This document shows, one piece after another, positions 1 to 7,962 of a DNA stretch of 64,000 bases (position 1 is its first letter; every line of letters begins with the position of its first letter). Source of the DNA: Actinacidiphila yanglinensis (GTDB lineage Bacteria > Actinomycetota > Actinomycetes > Streptomycetales > Streptomycetaceae); NCBI RefSeq assembly GCF_900107965.1, contig NZ_FNVU01000014.1, positions 20,569 to 84,568 on the forward strand. Reading direction: 5' to 3'. The translations under genes were made by a program, and so were the position numbers. The notes below the pieces were generated by a model that worked only from the letters and a program-made list of their open reading frames with translations, had not been told where the DNA came from and ran no database searches.

Positions 1-1
1 T

Positions 2-153
2 GGGTCCATCCCCGCGGGTGCGGGGAGCAGCGTTGCGGTGGCGATGGGCCGGGCGACGTTTGCGGGTCCATCCCCGCGGGTGCGGGGAGCAGGTCCACCC
101 GACCGGGGACATGCCGGCCACGTCGGGTCCATCCCCGCGGGTGCGGGGAGCAG
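2..153 (-). CRISPR. Type I-E CRISPR array, leader-proximal end (3 repeats, 2 spacers visible)
   Basis: Three identical 29-nt repeats lie at 2-30, 64-92 and 125-153, separated by spacers of 33 nt (31-63) and 32 nt (93-124). Each repeat holds the CCCCGC/GCGGGG hairpin typical of type I-E. Read on the minus strand, the repeat has 5 nt before the hairpin and an 8-nt tail ATGGACCC after it, the layout of the type I-E crRNA 5' handle. The array is therefore probably transcribed right to left, so its newest spacers are at the right. The array continues off the left edge. No cas gene is visible here. The array itself is very clear; the orientation is inferred from the repeat. Confidence 0.95.
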
Positions 154-290
154 TCTTACTGACCTGCAGGTTTCCTGGAGGGCGGAGCTGCCTTGAACCA
201 ACTGCAGAGAAAGCGACATTTGGGGCACCGAATGGGACGGCGCCACCTCCAGCTCCCCACCGCACAGAGTACGGTCGCGCGAAGGCTTAC
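154..290 (-). promoter_or_regulatory. Probable CRISPR leader
   Basis: No further repeat follows 153. Read on the minus strand, this stretch ends in a purine-rich segment (AACCTGCAGGTCAGTAAGA) directly before the first repeat, and carries a T-rich patch (TCGCTTTCTCTGCAG) further upstream, as actinobacterial type I-E leaders do. It holds no plausible gene. The right boundary is arbitrary. Orientation follows from the repeat handle and was not tested. Confidence 0.5.
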
Positions 291-370
291 CGCTCCCGAC
301 CACGACGCAAAGCAGCAAACGTACCGGTTCGACGCGGCGGCTCCACGACCGCAACGGCGCGAGCGTCACG

Positions 371-389
371 CCGCACCACTGCCGCACCA
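371..389. repeat. Arm-type direct repeat pair left of att1
   Basis: Two copies of CCGCACCA start at 371 and 382, 11 bp apart (one helical turn). The first starts 128 bp before the tRNA-derived core at 499. Similar pairs at about the same distance precede the cores at 6233 and 8536. The geometry suggests arm-binding sites of a tyrosine integrase. The segment between this pair and the core also shares blocks such as GCGGTACG and TGACCAGCGC with the other sites. Confidence 0.55.
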
Positions 390-498
390 TTTCCAGCGGT
401 ACGCCGCGGGCACCCACAGCCAGACGCCACCCCGCGGTCATGAAGCACCGGACGGTCAGCGGGCTACCTGACCAGCGCATGCGCGGACAGAGCCCCCG

Positions 499-545
499 TG
501 ATTCCCAAGCTCAGAGCGCGGGTTCGATTCCCGTCATCCGCTCCA
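499..545 (+). repeat. att1: 3' fragment of tRNA-Gly(CCC), integration core
   Basis: The 47 bp run from the anticodon loop (TTCCCAA, anticodon CCC) through the variable region, the T-arm (GGTTCGATTCC inside its stem) and the acceptor 3' strand to CTCCA. The 5' half of the tRNA, with D-arm and acceptor 5' strand, is absent, so it cannot fold as a tRNA. The same fragment recurs at 6233, 8536 and 9846 in the same orientation. This is the expected trace of elements that recombine between the anticodon loop and the 3' end of a tRNA gene. The intact tRNA would lie left of the window. Confidence 0.85.
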
Positions 546-548
546 TAT

Positions 549-578
549 AAAAGCCCCAGGTCGAAGACTTGGGGCTTT
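549..578 (+). terminator. Hairpin terminator after att1
   Basis: An inverted repeat AAGCCCCA...TGGGGCTT is followed by TTGTCGTTGTCC. It sits directly after the tRNA 3' end, where a tRNA gene's own terminator belongs. The trailing CTTTGTCGTTGTCC also follows att4, which suggests these two keep the same ancestral downstream sequence. Confidence 0.65.
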
Positions 579-603
579 GTCGTTGTCCAGAGCAATTGAA
601 GGA

Positions 604-624
604 TCCGCACCACTTCCGCACCAC
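604..624. repeat. Arm-type direct repeat pair right of att1
   Basis: Two copies of TCCGCACCAC start at 604 and 615, again 11 bp apart, 59 bp after the att1 core ends. They carry the same motif as the pair at 371-389. Together they give a P-core-P' layout like the attP of a tyrosine-recombinase element. This is the left end of the element that runs from att1 to att2. Confidence 0.5.
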
Positions 625-720
625 ATCTGGCGTTCAATTGGCGCGCTCACCCGGGTCGCTTTGCCGCTCATATCCCAAAGGGCGCTGTATTCAGCAGGTT
701 GCCAATGGTGATGGGAGCCG

Positions 721-1380
721 ATGCCTGAAAGGCTGGCTGCCATGTTGCAGATCCCGCCGCAGCGGCCCGAGCCGCAGCCATCGCCGGAACCGCTCCGTGG
801 AGATGAGCCGATTCTCGGGGTGTCCGGCGCTGCCGTCGTCGACTTCTGGCGGTTCGCCCTGCCGGACCTCAGGGTCAACAGCACCCGCGGTGTGTTCGCC
901 GAGTTCCTCGTTCACCGGGCCGTCGGCTCGCACCGCCCCCGGGTGGAGTGGGCCAGTCACGATGTCGAGACCGACGACGGGATCCGCATCGAGGTCAAGG
1001 CGAGCGGTTACCTCCAGGCTTGGGACCAGAACGGCCCGTCCGACATCCGTTTCAGTGGTCTGCGCGCCCGCACCTGGACACCGGATCACGGATACGCTCC
1101 CACCGCCTCGTACAACGCCGATGTCTACGTCTTCGCCGTCGAGACCGCCCGCGAACCCGCTCTCTATGACCCGCTCGACACCTCCCAGTGGGAGTTCTAC
1201 GTCCTCCCACGTCCCGCACTGGTAGAGCTGGCCGCCGGCAGTCTCGGGCTCAACACCGTCCGCAGGGCCGCAGGACCGCCCGTGCCGTTCGCCGGCCTCG
1301 GGAACCACATCCGAGCCGCCGCCCCCACCGATGGACCCGCCTCCGAGGCTCGTCCGGCAGCCCGACAGCCGCCGGGGTAA
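721..1380 (+). CDS. PD-(D/E)xK nuclease-like protein
   Basis: The 219-aa protein has no signal peptide and no membrane segment. Its middle reads like a restriction-endonuclease core: a conserved Glu/Phe helix (FAEFLVHRAV), then DVETDDGIRIEVKASGY, where an acidic residue in the turn and the E-x-K of IEVKAS match the PD-(D/E)xK catalytic pattern. Downstream is an aromatic-rich segment (YVFAVE, WEFYVLPR), as often seen after such cores. The last 35 residues are low-complexity. It is the first gene after att1 in this element and stands 465 bp before the exonuclease-TerD operon, on the same strand. A role as a nuclease in defence or element biology is inferred; no family name is certain. The ATG at 721 has a weak GGGAG before it. 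Confidence 0.6.
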   Translation: MPERLAAMLQIPPQRPEPQPSPEPLRGDEPILGVSGAAVVDFWRFALPDLRVNSTRGVFAEFLVHRAVGSHRPRVEWASHDVETDDGIRIEVKASGYLQAWDQNGPSDIRFSGLRARTWTPDHGYAPTASYNADVYVFAVETAREPALYDPLDTSQWEFYVLPRPALVELAAGSLGLNTVRRAAGPPVPFAGLGNHIRAAAPTDGPASEARPAARQPPG

Positions 1381-1428
1381 CGGCCTACGGCGGTCAGATG
1401 ACGGCGATGTCCTGGCGCTGGGCCGGGT

Positions 1429-1600
1429 TCACAGGACGCCGTCCTTGTCCCGGGCGACGAGATCACCGGGGCCGGATGCGGCGATGTCGCCGCTCGCAAC
1501 CAGGGAGTTGCCAGCCCGGTCTGACGGTCGAGACCGACGGTCAGAAGAGGATGCGGGGCCCTGGCGGAAGGCACTGTCGTACCGGCTGAGCCGACCGGTC
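1429..1600 (-). pseudogene. Possible relic of a VCBS/FG-GAP repeat protein
   Basis: On the minus strand the translation carries GDIAASGPGDLVARDKDGVL, which resembles the VCBS/FG-GAP repeat of Streptomyces exoproteins (GD..G.GD.DL.ARD..G.LW). A TGA stop falls exactly where the usual Trp codon would be, and homologous-looking residues cannot be followed cleanly on either side. If real it is a short decayed fragment, unrelated to its neighbours. The rest of 1381-1845 holds nothing I can call. Confidence 0.2.
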
Positions 1601-1845
1601 GGGGCGACGACGAGGGTGCGGCCGTGCTCGCGGCTGTACTCGCCGCAGACCCTGTACGTCGCCGACGCGGCGAAGGACGGCACGATGACATTGGAATCCG
1701 GGATGTCCCGCGTCGCGGTCGGGGCGCCCAGTCCAAGTGGCAGAGGTGGCCGCTCCTCGCCCACACATGCGCGGGAAGTCTCGCGCTCATACAGATCAGG
1801 TGGAATCGGTTGAGAAGCCGCGCTCACCGGGCCACGCTTGGGGCC

Positions 1846-3693
1846 ATGACGTCGGCCGTGACCTCCCAACGCCCTTCGGGCACCGGTGACTACGCCTTCG
1901 ACTGGGCGCTGGTCGACGTGGAGACCTCGGGGCTGCGGCCCTATCAGGACCGCGTGCTGTCTGTCGCGGTGGTGACCATAGGGCCGGACGGCGAGCGGAC
2001 CGGGGAGTTCTCGACGCTGCTGAACCCGGGCTGCGATCCGGGCCCGGTACATGTGCACGGGCTGACCGCCGAGCGGTTGCGTGGCGCGCCGACCTTCGAT
2101 CAGGTGGCCGGGCGGATCGGCGCCATGCTGCAGGACCGCGTGATGGTGGCTCACAACGCCCCGTTCGACTACGACTTCCTAGCCCACGAGTTCGCGCGGG
2201 CCAGGCTGTGGCTGCCGGTCACCCAGCGGCTCTGTACGCTGGCACTCAACCGCCGGGTGGGACCACCCACGGACGACCTGCGACTGGGTACGCTCGCGGC
2301 CCACTACGGGGTGCGCCAAGTACGAGCGCACGACGCGTTGGACGACGTACGTGTGCTGTCCGGAATCCTGCGCGGTTCGCTGGACGCCGCAGCCCGGCTG
2401 GACCTTCCGCTGCCCCTGGTGCCGTGTCCACCGCGCCAGGGGACGCCCATCGCGCTGAATCCCCCCAAGACCCCCTGTGCCTTCCGTAATCCCGGCCGAA
2501 TGTCTCAGAACGGGCCGCTGCAGCAGGGAATGAAGGTCGCCATCACGGGCGACACCGCCGTCTCGCGACCGGAACTCGTCGCTCGCGCCGTCAGTGCCTG
2601 CCTCAACGTGATGACGTCGGTCACTCGCCACACGAGCGTGCTCGTCGCCAATGACCGGAACGCGGATTCGGCCAAGCTCCGCCGTGCCGCCGCTGAGGGC
2701 GTTCCTGTCATCGACGAGCACACCTTCCTGCAGCTCCTGACGGACGTAAGGGCCGGCGCGGAGCACACCGCCGGATCCGCGCCGGCGATGGACGCGCCGT
2801 CGGCGCCGGAAGCGCGCCTACGCTCACAGCGTCCCGCGGCTCCACAATCACCCGCCCGCGTCCTGCCGGACCGGTCCGGCAGCCGGCCGCTGACCGCACT
2901 GCCGCTGACCGCACGACGGGTACTCGTACTGGGAGGAGCGCACATCGACGCCGCCGAGGTACGCAGCCGGGTTGTCGCGCTGGGCGGCGCCGCCGCGGTG
3001 AACCTGTCGGCCCGGGTCACCGATGTCGTGCTTCTTCCCGGTGGGGAGTCGGACCGGCGCATGGCCAGGATCACCGCGCTCGGCCTCGCGGTGCATGAAC
3101 TCGGATGGCTGGACGCACCTGCTGCCGGGCCGGCTCCCGCCGAGGCCGGGTTGTCGGCAGCCTGCCTTGTGCTGCCGCGAGGAGGCGTCACCGACCTGGC
3201 GGACACCCGGGATGTCCCACGCTGGACGGTCACAGCGACTTGGGCGCAGCGCACTAGCGCCGAGATAGATGTCGTCGCCTTCGTCCTCGATGAGAACGGA
3301 CAAGTTCGTGCCGATGAGGACTTCGTCTTCTACGGCGCTCCGGAGAGCCCGGACGGCAGCCTCCGCCTCGCCATCGACGGACCGGCCGAGCAAGCCGTCG
3401 CCGTGGATCTCTCCCTCCTTCCGACGACGGTCCGCACGGTGGCCATCGCGGCGGCCATCGACAGGACGTCGACCTTCGGCGATGTCGGTGCCGTCGAGAT
3501 CACGGCAGCACGTGACAGGAGCGCGGAGCCGTTCGTCCAGGCGACACTCGATGCCGCCACGACCGAACGCACCCTGCTCCTCGCCGAGATCTACCGCCGC
3601 GGCCCCCGCTGGCGCCTGCGCGCCATCGGCCAGGGCTACGACCACGGCCTCGACACACTGGCCCGCGACTACGGCGTCGACATCGAGGACTGA
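1846..3693 (+). CDS. DnaQ-type 3'-5' exonuclease / BRCT / BRCT / TerD fusion
   Basis: The 615-aa protein has four readable parts. Residues about 15-185 form a DEDDh exonuclease: DVET (D24, E26), HNAPFDYDF (D108) and HDALDD (H162, D167) give a full set of metal-binding and catalytic residues. Residues about 218-300 and 360-425 look like two BRCT-type domains (VAITGDTAV...VPVIDEHTF; VLVLGGAHI...LAVHELGWL). Residues about 455-615 match TerD: EIDVVAFVLDENG, DFVFYGAPESPDGS, RGPRWRLRAIGQGYDHGL. A proline-rich linker separates the BRCTs. The ATG at 1846 starts the recognisable protein; upstream codons in this frame look non-coding. The next gene starts 25 bp after the stop, so the two probably form an operon. 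DNA end processing coupled to a TerD stress module is inferred. Confidence 0.8.
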   Translation: MTSAVTSQRPSGTGDYAFDWALVDVETSGLRPYQDRVLSVAVVTIGPDGERTGEFSTLLNPGCDPGPVHVHGLTAERLRGAPTFDQVAGRIGAMLQDRVMVAHNAPFDYDFLAHEFARARLWLPVTQRLCTLALNRRVGPPTDDLRLGTLAAHYGVRQVRAHDALDDVRVLSGILRGSLDAAARLDLPLPLVPCPPRQGTPIALNPPKTPCAFRNPGRMSQNGPLQQGMKVAITGDTAVSRPELVARAVSACLNVMTSVTRHTSVLVANDRNADSAKLRRAAAEGVPVIDEHTFLQLLTDVRAGAEHTAGSAPAMDAPSAPEARLRSQRPAAPQSPARVLPDRSGSRPLTALPLTARRVLVLGGAHIDAAEVRSRVVALGGAAAVNLSARVTDVVLLPGGESDRRMARITALGLAVHELGWLDAPAAGPAPAEAGLSAACLVLPRGGVTDLADTRDVPRWTVTATWAQRTSAEIDVVAFVLDENGQVRADEDFVFYGAPESPDGSLRLAIDGPAEQAVAVDLSLLPTTVRTVAIAAAIDRTSTFGDVGAVEITAARDRSAEPFVQATLDAATTERTLLLAEIYRRGPRWRLRAIGQGYDHGLDTLARDYGVDIED

Positions 3694-3718
3694 TCACTCT
3701 CCGGATCAAAGGGGATCC

Positions 3719-6091
3719 ATGTCGGAGTACGCGTACGACCACCGCCTTGTGCAGACCGCCGTGATCGGGCACAAGGAGTCGGATGTCCCGGTGATCTTGC
3801 CCATGGACGCGACCGATTTGGATGTCTGGCGGAAACTCCATCCCGCCTACACCTACTGGTGTGGACTTCAGCTCGGCGGATGCGGGGGCGCGTTGAGTGA
3901 TAAGCGGTATACGCACAAGGTATGCCACTTCGCGCACCATCCGACTGCGCCCATTTGTCACCGGACCGCCAACGGCGAGTCCAGCGCTGATCACCTGTTC
4001 ATCAAGCAGGGCGTCCGACGGTTGTTGGACGGGCACCAGGTTCGCGGCACCGTGCAGACACGCAATCTCGGCAACGGCCCCGGCGATGCCGTGGACGTTC
4101 AAATCCCTGCGAGTCGCCGCACGCTCCGCTTCCAGCTCGCCCCTCTCGACTACCCGGCCTGGCGCCGCGCCACAGATGAGCTGAGCGCCGAGGCGGACCG
4201 CATCGACTGGATCTTGGCGGCAGACGGACCCATCACGCAGCACCTGCTGGGCCGCCACGGCTACTGCATGCGCGTCCGATGTGAGACCGTCGGCGGCGAT
4301 CGGCGCGTTCACATCGGCGCGGAAGCCCCCGATCAGACAGTTTCGTGGACTCCGTTGGAAGACTGTGTACTGACCACCTCCGGCATCGTCACTCCGCACG
4401 TCGAACAGATTCGCCTGTCCCGGCATCGCCCAAAGCCGTTCGCCTTTCCTGTCCAGGGCGGACTGGTCTTCGCGCTCGTGCCCGGCAGCGAACCTCCAGC
4501 GGGATCGGCCTTCGCCGCGGAGGATCGGCATCTGCTCGTCGCGGACGTGAAGGCGGGCGACAGCCCCATCGTGCGGGCACTGATCTCACTGCCCAGGGAT
4601 GCGAAACCCCTCCCGGCAGGTCACGTTTATCGGGTCCCGGACAGAGCCCGAATCCTGGTGACCGACAATGGTCAAGGGTGGGCCGTGGAGGCAACGCGCT
4701 TCGTGCGCCTCGACGCCCACGAGGCCCAGCGCACCGGCCTGTGGACACCGCCCGCGCGCCCTGAGCCGGGACCGACGGTGCCCGCGCACAAGCCGGTTGT
4801 GCGCAACGCCCCGGCCGTTCGAGCAGCCGAAGTCGCAGACTCGACACCTACCACCTCGCCGCGTCAACTCAGCCACGGCGAATTGGTCAATGCGGTTCGC
4901 GAAGCCCTTATTACCCATGCCCGCCTGCGTTCGACAACGACGTGGGGAACACTGACTCGAACGATCGGAGCCGAACTTCGCGGGCTTCCCCGCGAGGACC
5001 GGGAACGGCTGCTGGTCGCGGTGGACGCGCCGTTGCGCGAGAACCTGCCTGTGCTTTCCGCCCTCGTTCGGTACGACGGCGAACCGCTTCCCTACTTGGT
5101 CGACGTGCTCATAGAGCTCGGCGTGCCATACGCCCGACTGTCCTCCCCGATCAAGCGATGGGCCGCGGTTGAGATCGAGCGCGCCTTCGCGGCTTACGGA
5201 GTACCCCCGCGAACCATGCCGCCGCGTCATTCGCTCCGTCCCGAGCAGCCGACTGGGTACGGGTACGACGCGGAACTGGCGGAACTTCTCGCCGGACACG
5301 CGATTCGGGCAGAGAGGGCCGCGGCAAAGGAGAGGGGGCAGACCAAGCGCCGAGCGGCCAGGAATGATCCCGGCGTGAAGCGCGTGCGGTCTGCTTACTT
5401 GGAGATTGAGCGGCTATGGCCACGTCTGGGCAAGAAGGCGCGGAGGGAGATCAACCAGTCTTTTATGGAGGCGCGGCATTGGCTCTCGTTCCATGATGGA
5501 GCAACGCTGACGAAGCGACGCCGCCACGAAGCGGCCTCGCAGTCGGCTGAGCAGCACGAGCGCGCACTGGCAAGGGCTCTCGCCGTGGCCAGAGAAGACG
5601 CATTGGCCGTAGCGCCCCGGCAGCGTGAGCGACCAGTCAGCACAGCGCCTAAGGCCGCCAGCTCCAATCTCAATCCATCCCTACGCTCAGCCCCCTCCCC
5701 GGTACCGGCCGTTCGTACAACCCCCGCAGAACGACTCACCCGACAGTTGATGGACGTCGCCGCGCGGGGTGCGACAGTCGCATTGCTCGATCTGGAGGGA
5801 GGCCGCTCGCTCCCCGATCACGCAATGCGTGGTCGACTGGTAGCGGTGGACAGCAAGACAACTCGTGAACTTCCGTTGCTGTCGGCACTGGTCACAGATG
5901 CCGACAGCCGCCCCGTCCCGTTCTTCCGTGGAATCCTCCAAGACCTGGGTTTCGCAGTTCCCCGCACGGATGAGGCGCTCCTGAGAATCTGGCGCCGGGA
6001 GCAGGAACGTGCCCACGCCGCCCACGGAAATCCACCCCGGCCCCTGTTACCCAGGCTCGTGCCGCCGGCGGAAGCGGCGGAAAGAGACTGA
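3719..6091 (+). CDS. CoiA-like nuclease with duplicated C-terminal modules
   Basis: This 790-aa protein is the second gene of the probable operon. The N-terminus resembles competence CoiA proteins: a metal-binding-like set C48, C55, C69 and HFAH (70-73), then a helix with DHLFIKQGVRRLL, then DAVDVQI...LRFQLA and RIDWIL, which fit the CoiA PD-(D/E)xK core (PDV...EhQ...Wil) with the usual Glu replaced in FQLA. The C-terminal half holds two copies of a module of about 95 residues, near 480-580 and 680-780. Both contain LP(V/L)LSALV, then P(Y/F)..(V/I)L..LG and a W...E..RA.AA helix. A charged, K/R/E-rich linker separates the copies. It may act on DNA with the exonuclease-TerD protein. The ATG at 3719 follows GGGGATCC. 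Confidence 0.65.
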   Translation: MSEYAYDHRLVQTAVIGHKESDVPVILPMDATDLDVWRKLHPAYTYWCGLQLGGCGGALSDKRYTHKVCHFAHHPTAPICHRTANGESSADHLFIKQGVRRLLDGHQVRGTVQTRNLGNGPGDAVDVQIPASRRTLRFQLAPLDYPAWRRATDELSAEADRIDWILAADGPITQHLLGRHGYCMRVRCETVGGDRRVHIGAEAPDQTVSWTPLEDCVLTTSGIVTPHVEQIRLSRHRPKPFAFPVQGGLVFALVPGSEPPAGSAFAAEDRHLLVADVKAGDSPIVRALISLPRDAKPLPAGHVYRVPDRARILVTDNGQGWAVEATRFVRLDAHEAQRTGLWTPPARPEPGPTVPAHKPVVRNAPAVRAAEVADSTPTTSPRQLSHGELVNAVREALITHARLRSTTTWGTLTRTIGAELRGLPREDRERLLVAVDAPLRENLPVLSALVRYDGEPLPYLVDVLIELGVPYARLSSPIKRWAAVEIERAFAAYGVPPRTMPPRHSLRPEQPTGYGYDAELAELLAGHAIRAERAAAKERGQTKRRAARNDPGVKRVRSAYLEIERLWPRLGKKARREINQSFMEARHWLSFHDGATLTKRRRHEAASQSAEQHERALARALAVAREDALAVAPRQRERPVSTAPKAASSNLNPSLRSAPSPVPAVRTTPAERLTRQLMDVAARGATVALLDLEGGRSLPDHAMRGRLVAVDSKTTRELPLLSALVTDADSRPVPFFRGILQDLGFAVPRTDEALLRIWRREQERAHAAHGNPPRPLLPRLVPPAEAAERD

Positions 6092-6104
6092 GCCGTGGAA
6101 TACA

Positions 6105-6232
6105 CCGCACCACCGCCCCACGACGTGCAGCGGTACGGAGCGGGCAACCACGGTAACCAAAGGCACGATGCTGGCAAGCACTTCAGGGGCGCACGTAGGG
6201 CTGACCAGCGCGGCTGCCAACAAGGCCCAACG
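6105..6232. repeat. Conserved P-arm segment before att2
   Basis: The segment begins CCGCACCACCGCCCCA exactly 128 bp before the att2 core, as at att1, though the second half-repeat is degenerate and closer (8 bp). It then shares GCAGCGGTACG, CACTTCAGG and GCTGACCAGCGC with the segments before att1 and att3 and with the relic at 12.7 kb. It therefore looks like the same attachment arm carried by related elements. Confidence 0.5.
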
Positions 6233-6279
6233 TGATTCCCAAGCTCAGAGCGCGGGTTCGATTCCCGTCATCCACTCCA
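6233..6279 (+). repeat. att2: 3' fragment of tRNA-Gly(CCC), integration core
   Basis: This is the same 47-bp fragment as att1, from anticodon loop to CTCCA, with one change in the acceptor strand (TCCACTCC for TCCGCTCC). It lacks the 5' half of the tRNA. It marks the right end of the element that carries the exonuclease-TerD and CoiA-like genes. Confidence 0.85.
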
Positions 6280-6282
6280 TAA

Positions 6283-6313
6283 AGAAGCCCCAGGCCAGTC
6301 GCCTGGGGCTTCT
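6283..6313 (+). terminator. Hairpin terminator after att2
   Basis: A perfect 13-bp stem (AGAAGCCCCAGGC with its complement) closes a 5-nt loop and follows the tRNA 3' fragment by 3 bp. Little T-run follows, which is normal for high-GC actinomycetes. Confidence 0.75.
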
Positions 6314-6398
6314 CATCGCTGCAACTGCTATCGCCGCTCTGGCGATCTCGGCCCAGATTCAATCGGGAAATTCGCTGGCTCGACGGAAACCTGCGGAA

Positions 6399-7610
6399 TT
6401 ACGTCGGCGGCTTGCCGCCCAAGGAACGCTCGGCGTTGTCAACCAACTCCTTGTACGTAAGCACCTCCACGCGGTTCACATGGGTATTGAAGGTGCGAAG
6501 TGCCTCATTGATCGACTCTTCCGATACGGACGGCTGGACCGAAGGGTGTCCGATCAGGACTATCGCGCTGGCCCGGCGGGTCTCGATGCCGAGTTCCTCG
6601 CGAAGTCGGTGGCGGTTCTCGTCCAGGCCAACCAGGTAGTTCACAGCCTGGCCGACGGCATCGTGCACCTGGGCGGTAGGCACCCACGAACCGCGGTACC
6701 TCTTCACCAGCGGGCCGACCAGGCTCGCTGCGCGCTTCAACTCGACGACATGCAGGGCGCCGTCTCCGCGGATCAGAGGAATGTCGACCTCGTCCCCAGG
6801 AACCAGCCTGCGGTGGGCCGCCTCACCGACGAACCGCCCGCCGAAGATCCAGTGCTGCCCCTCCAACGCACGCTGGAGCGCGTGTTCGGAAGCCGTGGTG
6901 TCCTCGACGACCTTGCGCAAAGCCTCCAGGCCGGCCGCCCGGCGCTGCAATTCCGCTGCTCTGAAGAGCATCTGCCCTTGCGAGTCGGCGGCAAGAAGCG
7001 CCACGGCTTCGGGCGATGTGACGATCCGACGCGCAGCCTCTTCTGGGTCCTCGATGTCCAATCGTTCCTTCAGCACACGTTCCAGCCACACGGCGATCTC
7101 AGCCCTTCCGCGGAGAACGCGATACCGCCCGGGACGGTCCTCCGGCGCCTCAAGGAACCGCGCGTCCTCCGCGAGCGAGTTGAAGTATGTGATCAGATCT
7201 TCAACTCCCGCCCGGGGGTTCGCCTCCGCATACTCGCGGCTCGCCTCTGCGGCAAACGTAAATCCGGTCCGCAGCACGTTTCCGACCCCCTTCTGCAGGT
7301 TCGTGTTGCGCACGCCGTCTTGGAACAGTCGGTACCGATCATTGAGGTCGGGCTGGAGGATGCGTCCCTCGGCGTAGTCCAAGGAGTCCTGAACCAGCCG
7401 GACGACCTGCCACTCGCCGATGTCCGCCGCGCGTAGGCGAACTGCCTCCAGCATCTGGATAAGGATCCTCCCACCCCTGCGATGACTCCTACTCCCGCTG
7501 TTCATATGTCGCCTCGCTGACACGAGAGCCGCTTTCACGTCCGGATGCACGGCCGCATCCAGCACACGGCCGAGATGCATGTCCAAGGTGAAGTCTGATC
7601 TGACGCTCAT
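6399..7610 (-). CDS. Shedu anti-phage protein SduA-like nuclease (DUF4263)
   Basis: The 403-aa protein matches the Shedu plan. An N-terminal helical half is followed by the DUF4263 nuclease at about residues 245-375: SEHALQRALEGQ, then DEVDIPLIRGDG, HVVELKRA (D...E-x-K catalytic pattern), the helix VHDAVGQAVNYL with the conserved Gln, and AIVLIGHPS. Shedu is an established single-gene defence system with a PD-(D/E)xK core. The start is uncertain; I chose the ATG at 7610 because the frame upstream would run through the antitoxin operator and gene on the other strand. No good ribosome site is visible. The gene sits alone between att2 and a divergent VapBC module. Confidence 0.8.
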   Translation of the reverse strand: MSVRSDFTLDMHLGRVLDAAVHPDVKAALVSARRHMNSGSRSHRRGGRILIQMLEAVRLRAADIGEWQVVRLVQDSLDYAEGRILQPDLNDRYRLFQDGVRNTNLQKGVGNVLRTGFTFAAEASREYAEANPRAGVEDLITYFNSLAEDARFLEAPEDRPGRYRVLRGRAEIAVWLERVLKERLDIEDPEEAARRIVTSPEAVALLAADSQGQMLFRAAELQRRAAGLEALRKVVEDTTASEHALQRALEGQHWIFGGRFVGEAAHRRLVPGDEVDIPLIRGDGALHVVELKRAASLVGPLVKRYRGSWVPTAQVHDAVGQAVNYLVGLDENRHRLREELGIETRRASAIVLIGHPSVQPSVSEESINEALRTFNTHVNRVEVLTYKELVDNAERSLGGKPPT

Positions 7611-7655
7611 GCGACGAGTCTGGTTGAGAGGTCCGACAGTCCTCTCGCCCGCTTC

Positions 7656-7689
7656 GCAGCACGCCGTGCTGCCAGGTACTACCGTAGTA
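7656..7689. promoter_or_regulatory. Palindromic operators of the first VapBC module
   Basis: A 17-bp palindrome GCAGCACGCCGTGCTGC (7656-7672) is followed by a 13-bp palindrome TACTACCGTAGTA (7677-7689) just before the antitoxin ATG. The first has a close match before the second module (12090-12106), with the same AGCACGCCGTGCT heart. Autoregulation by the antitoxin-toxin complex is the usual role of such sites. Confidence 0.6.
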
Positions 7690-7692
7690 AAT

Positions 7693-7962
7693 ATGTCTGC
7701 GCAGCCCGAGATCACCCAGCACGACCTGCGCAACCGGTCCCGACAAATCATGGACGCCGTCCAGGACGGACAGTCCTTCACCCTCACCCGCGACGGGCAC
7801 CAGATCGGGGAACTCATCCCGCTGCGTCGGCGCAGGCGGTTCGTTCAGGGCTCGGAGTTCGCCGCCATGTCGCGTACTGCGTCAGGCGTCTCGCTGGAGG
7901 CGTCCCGAGCCGATCAGGACGCCACCGCCGATCAGGAGACGGACGACCCCTACTGCCGCTGA
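7693..7962 (+). CDS. Phd/VapB-type antitoxin, copy 1
   Basis: The 89-aa protein begins MSAQPEITQHDLRNRS and continues with DAVQDGQSFTLTRDGHQIGELIPL. This is the Phd/YefM fold seen in prevent-host-death antitoxins, with a DNA-binding N-terminus and an Arg-rich middle (RRRRRF) before a toxin-binding tail. The ATG at 7693 lies directly after two operator palindromes, and the match to copy 2 starts at the same residue. The remains of a PIN toxin follow immediately. The antitoxin looks intact although its toxin is broken. Confidence 0.8.
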   Translation: MSAQPEITQHDLRNRSRQIMDAVQDGQSFTLTRDGHQIGELIPLRRRRRFVQGSEFAAMSRTASGVSLEASRADQDATADQETDDPYCR

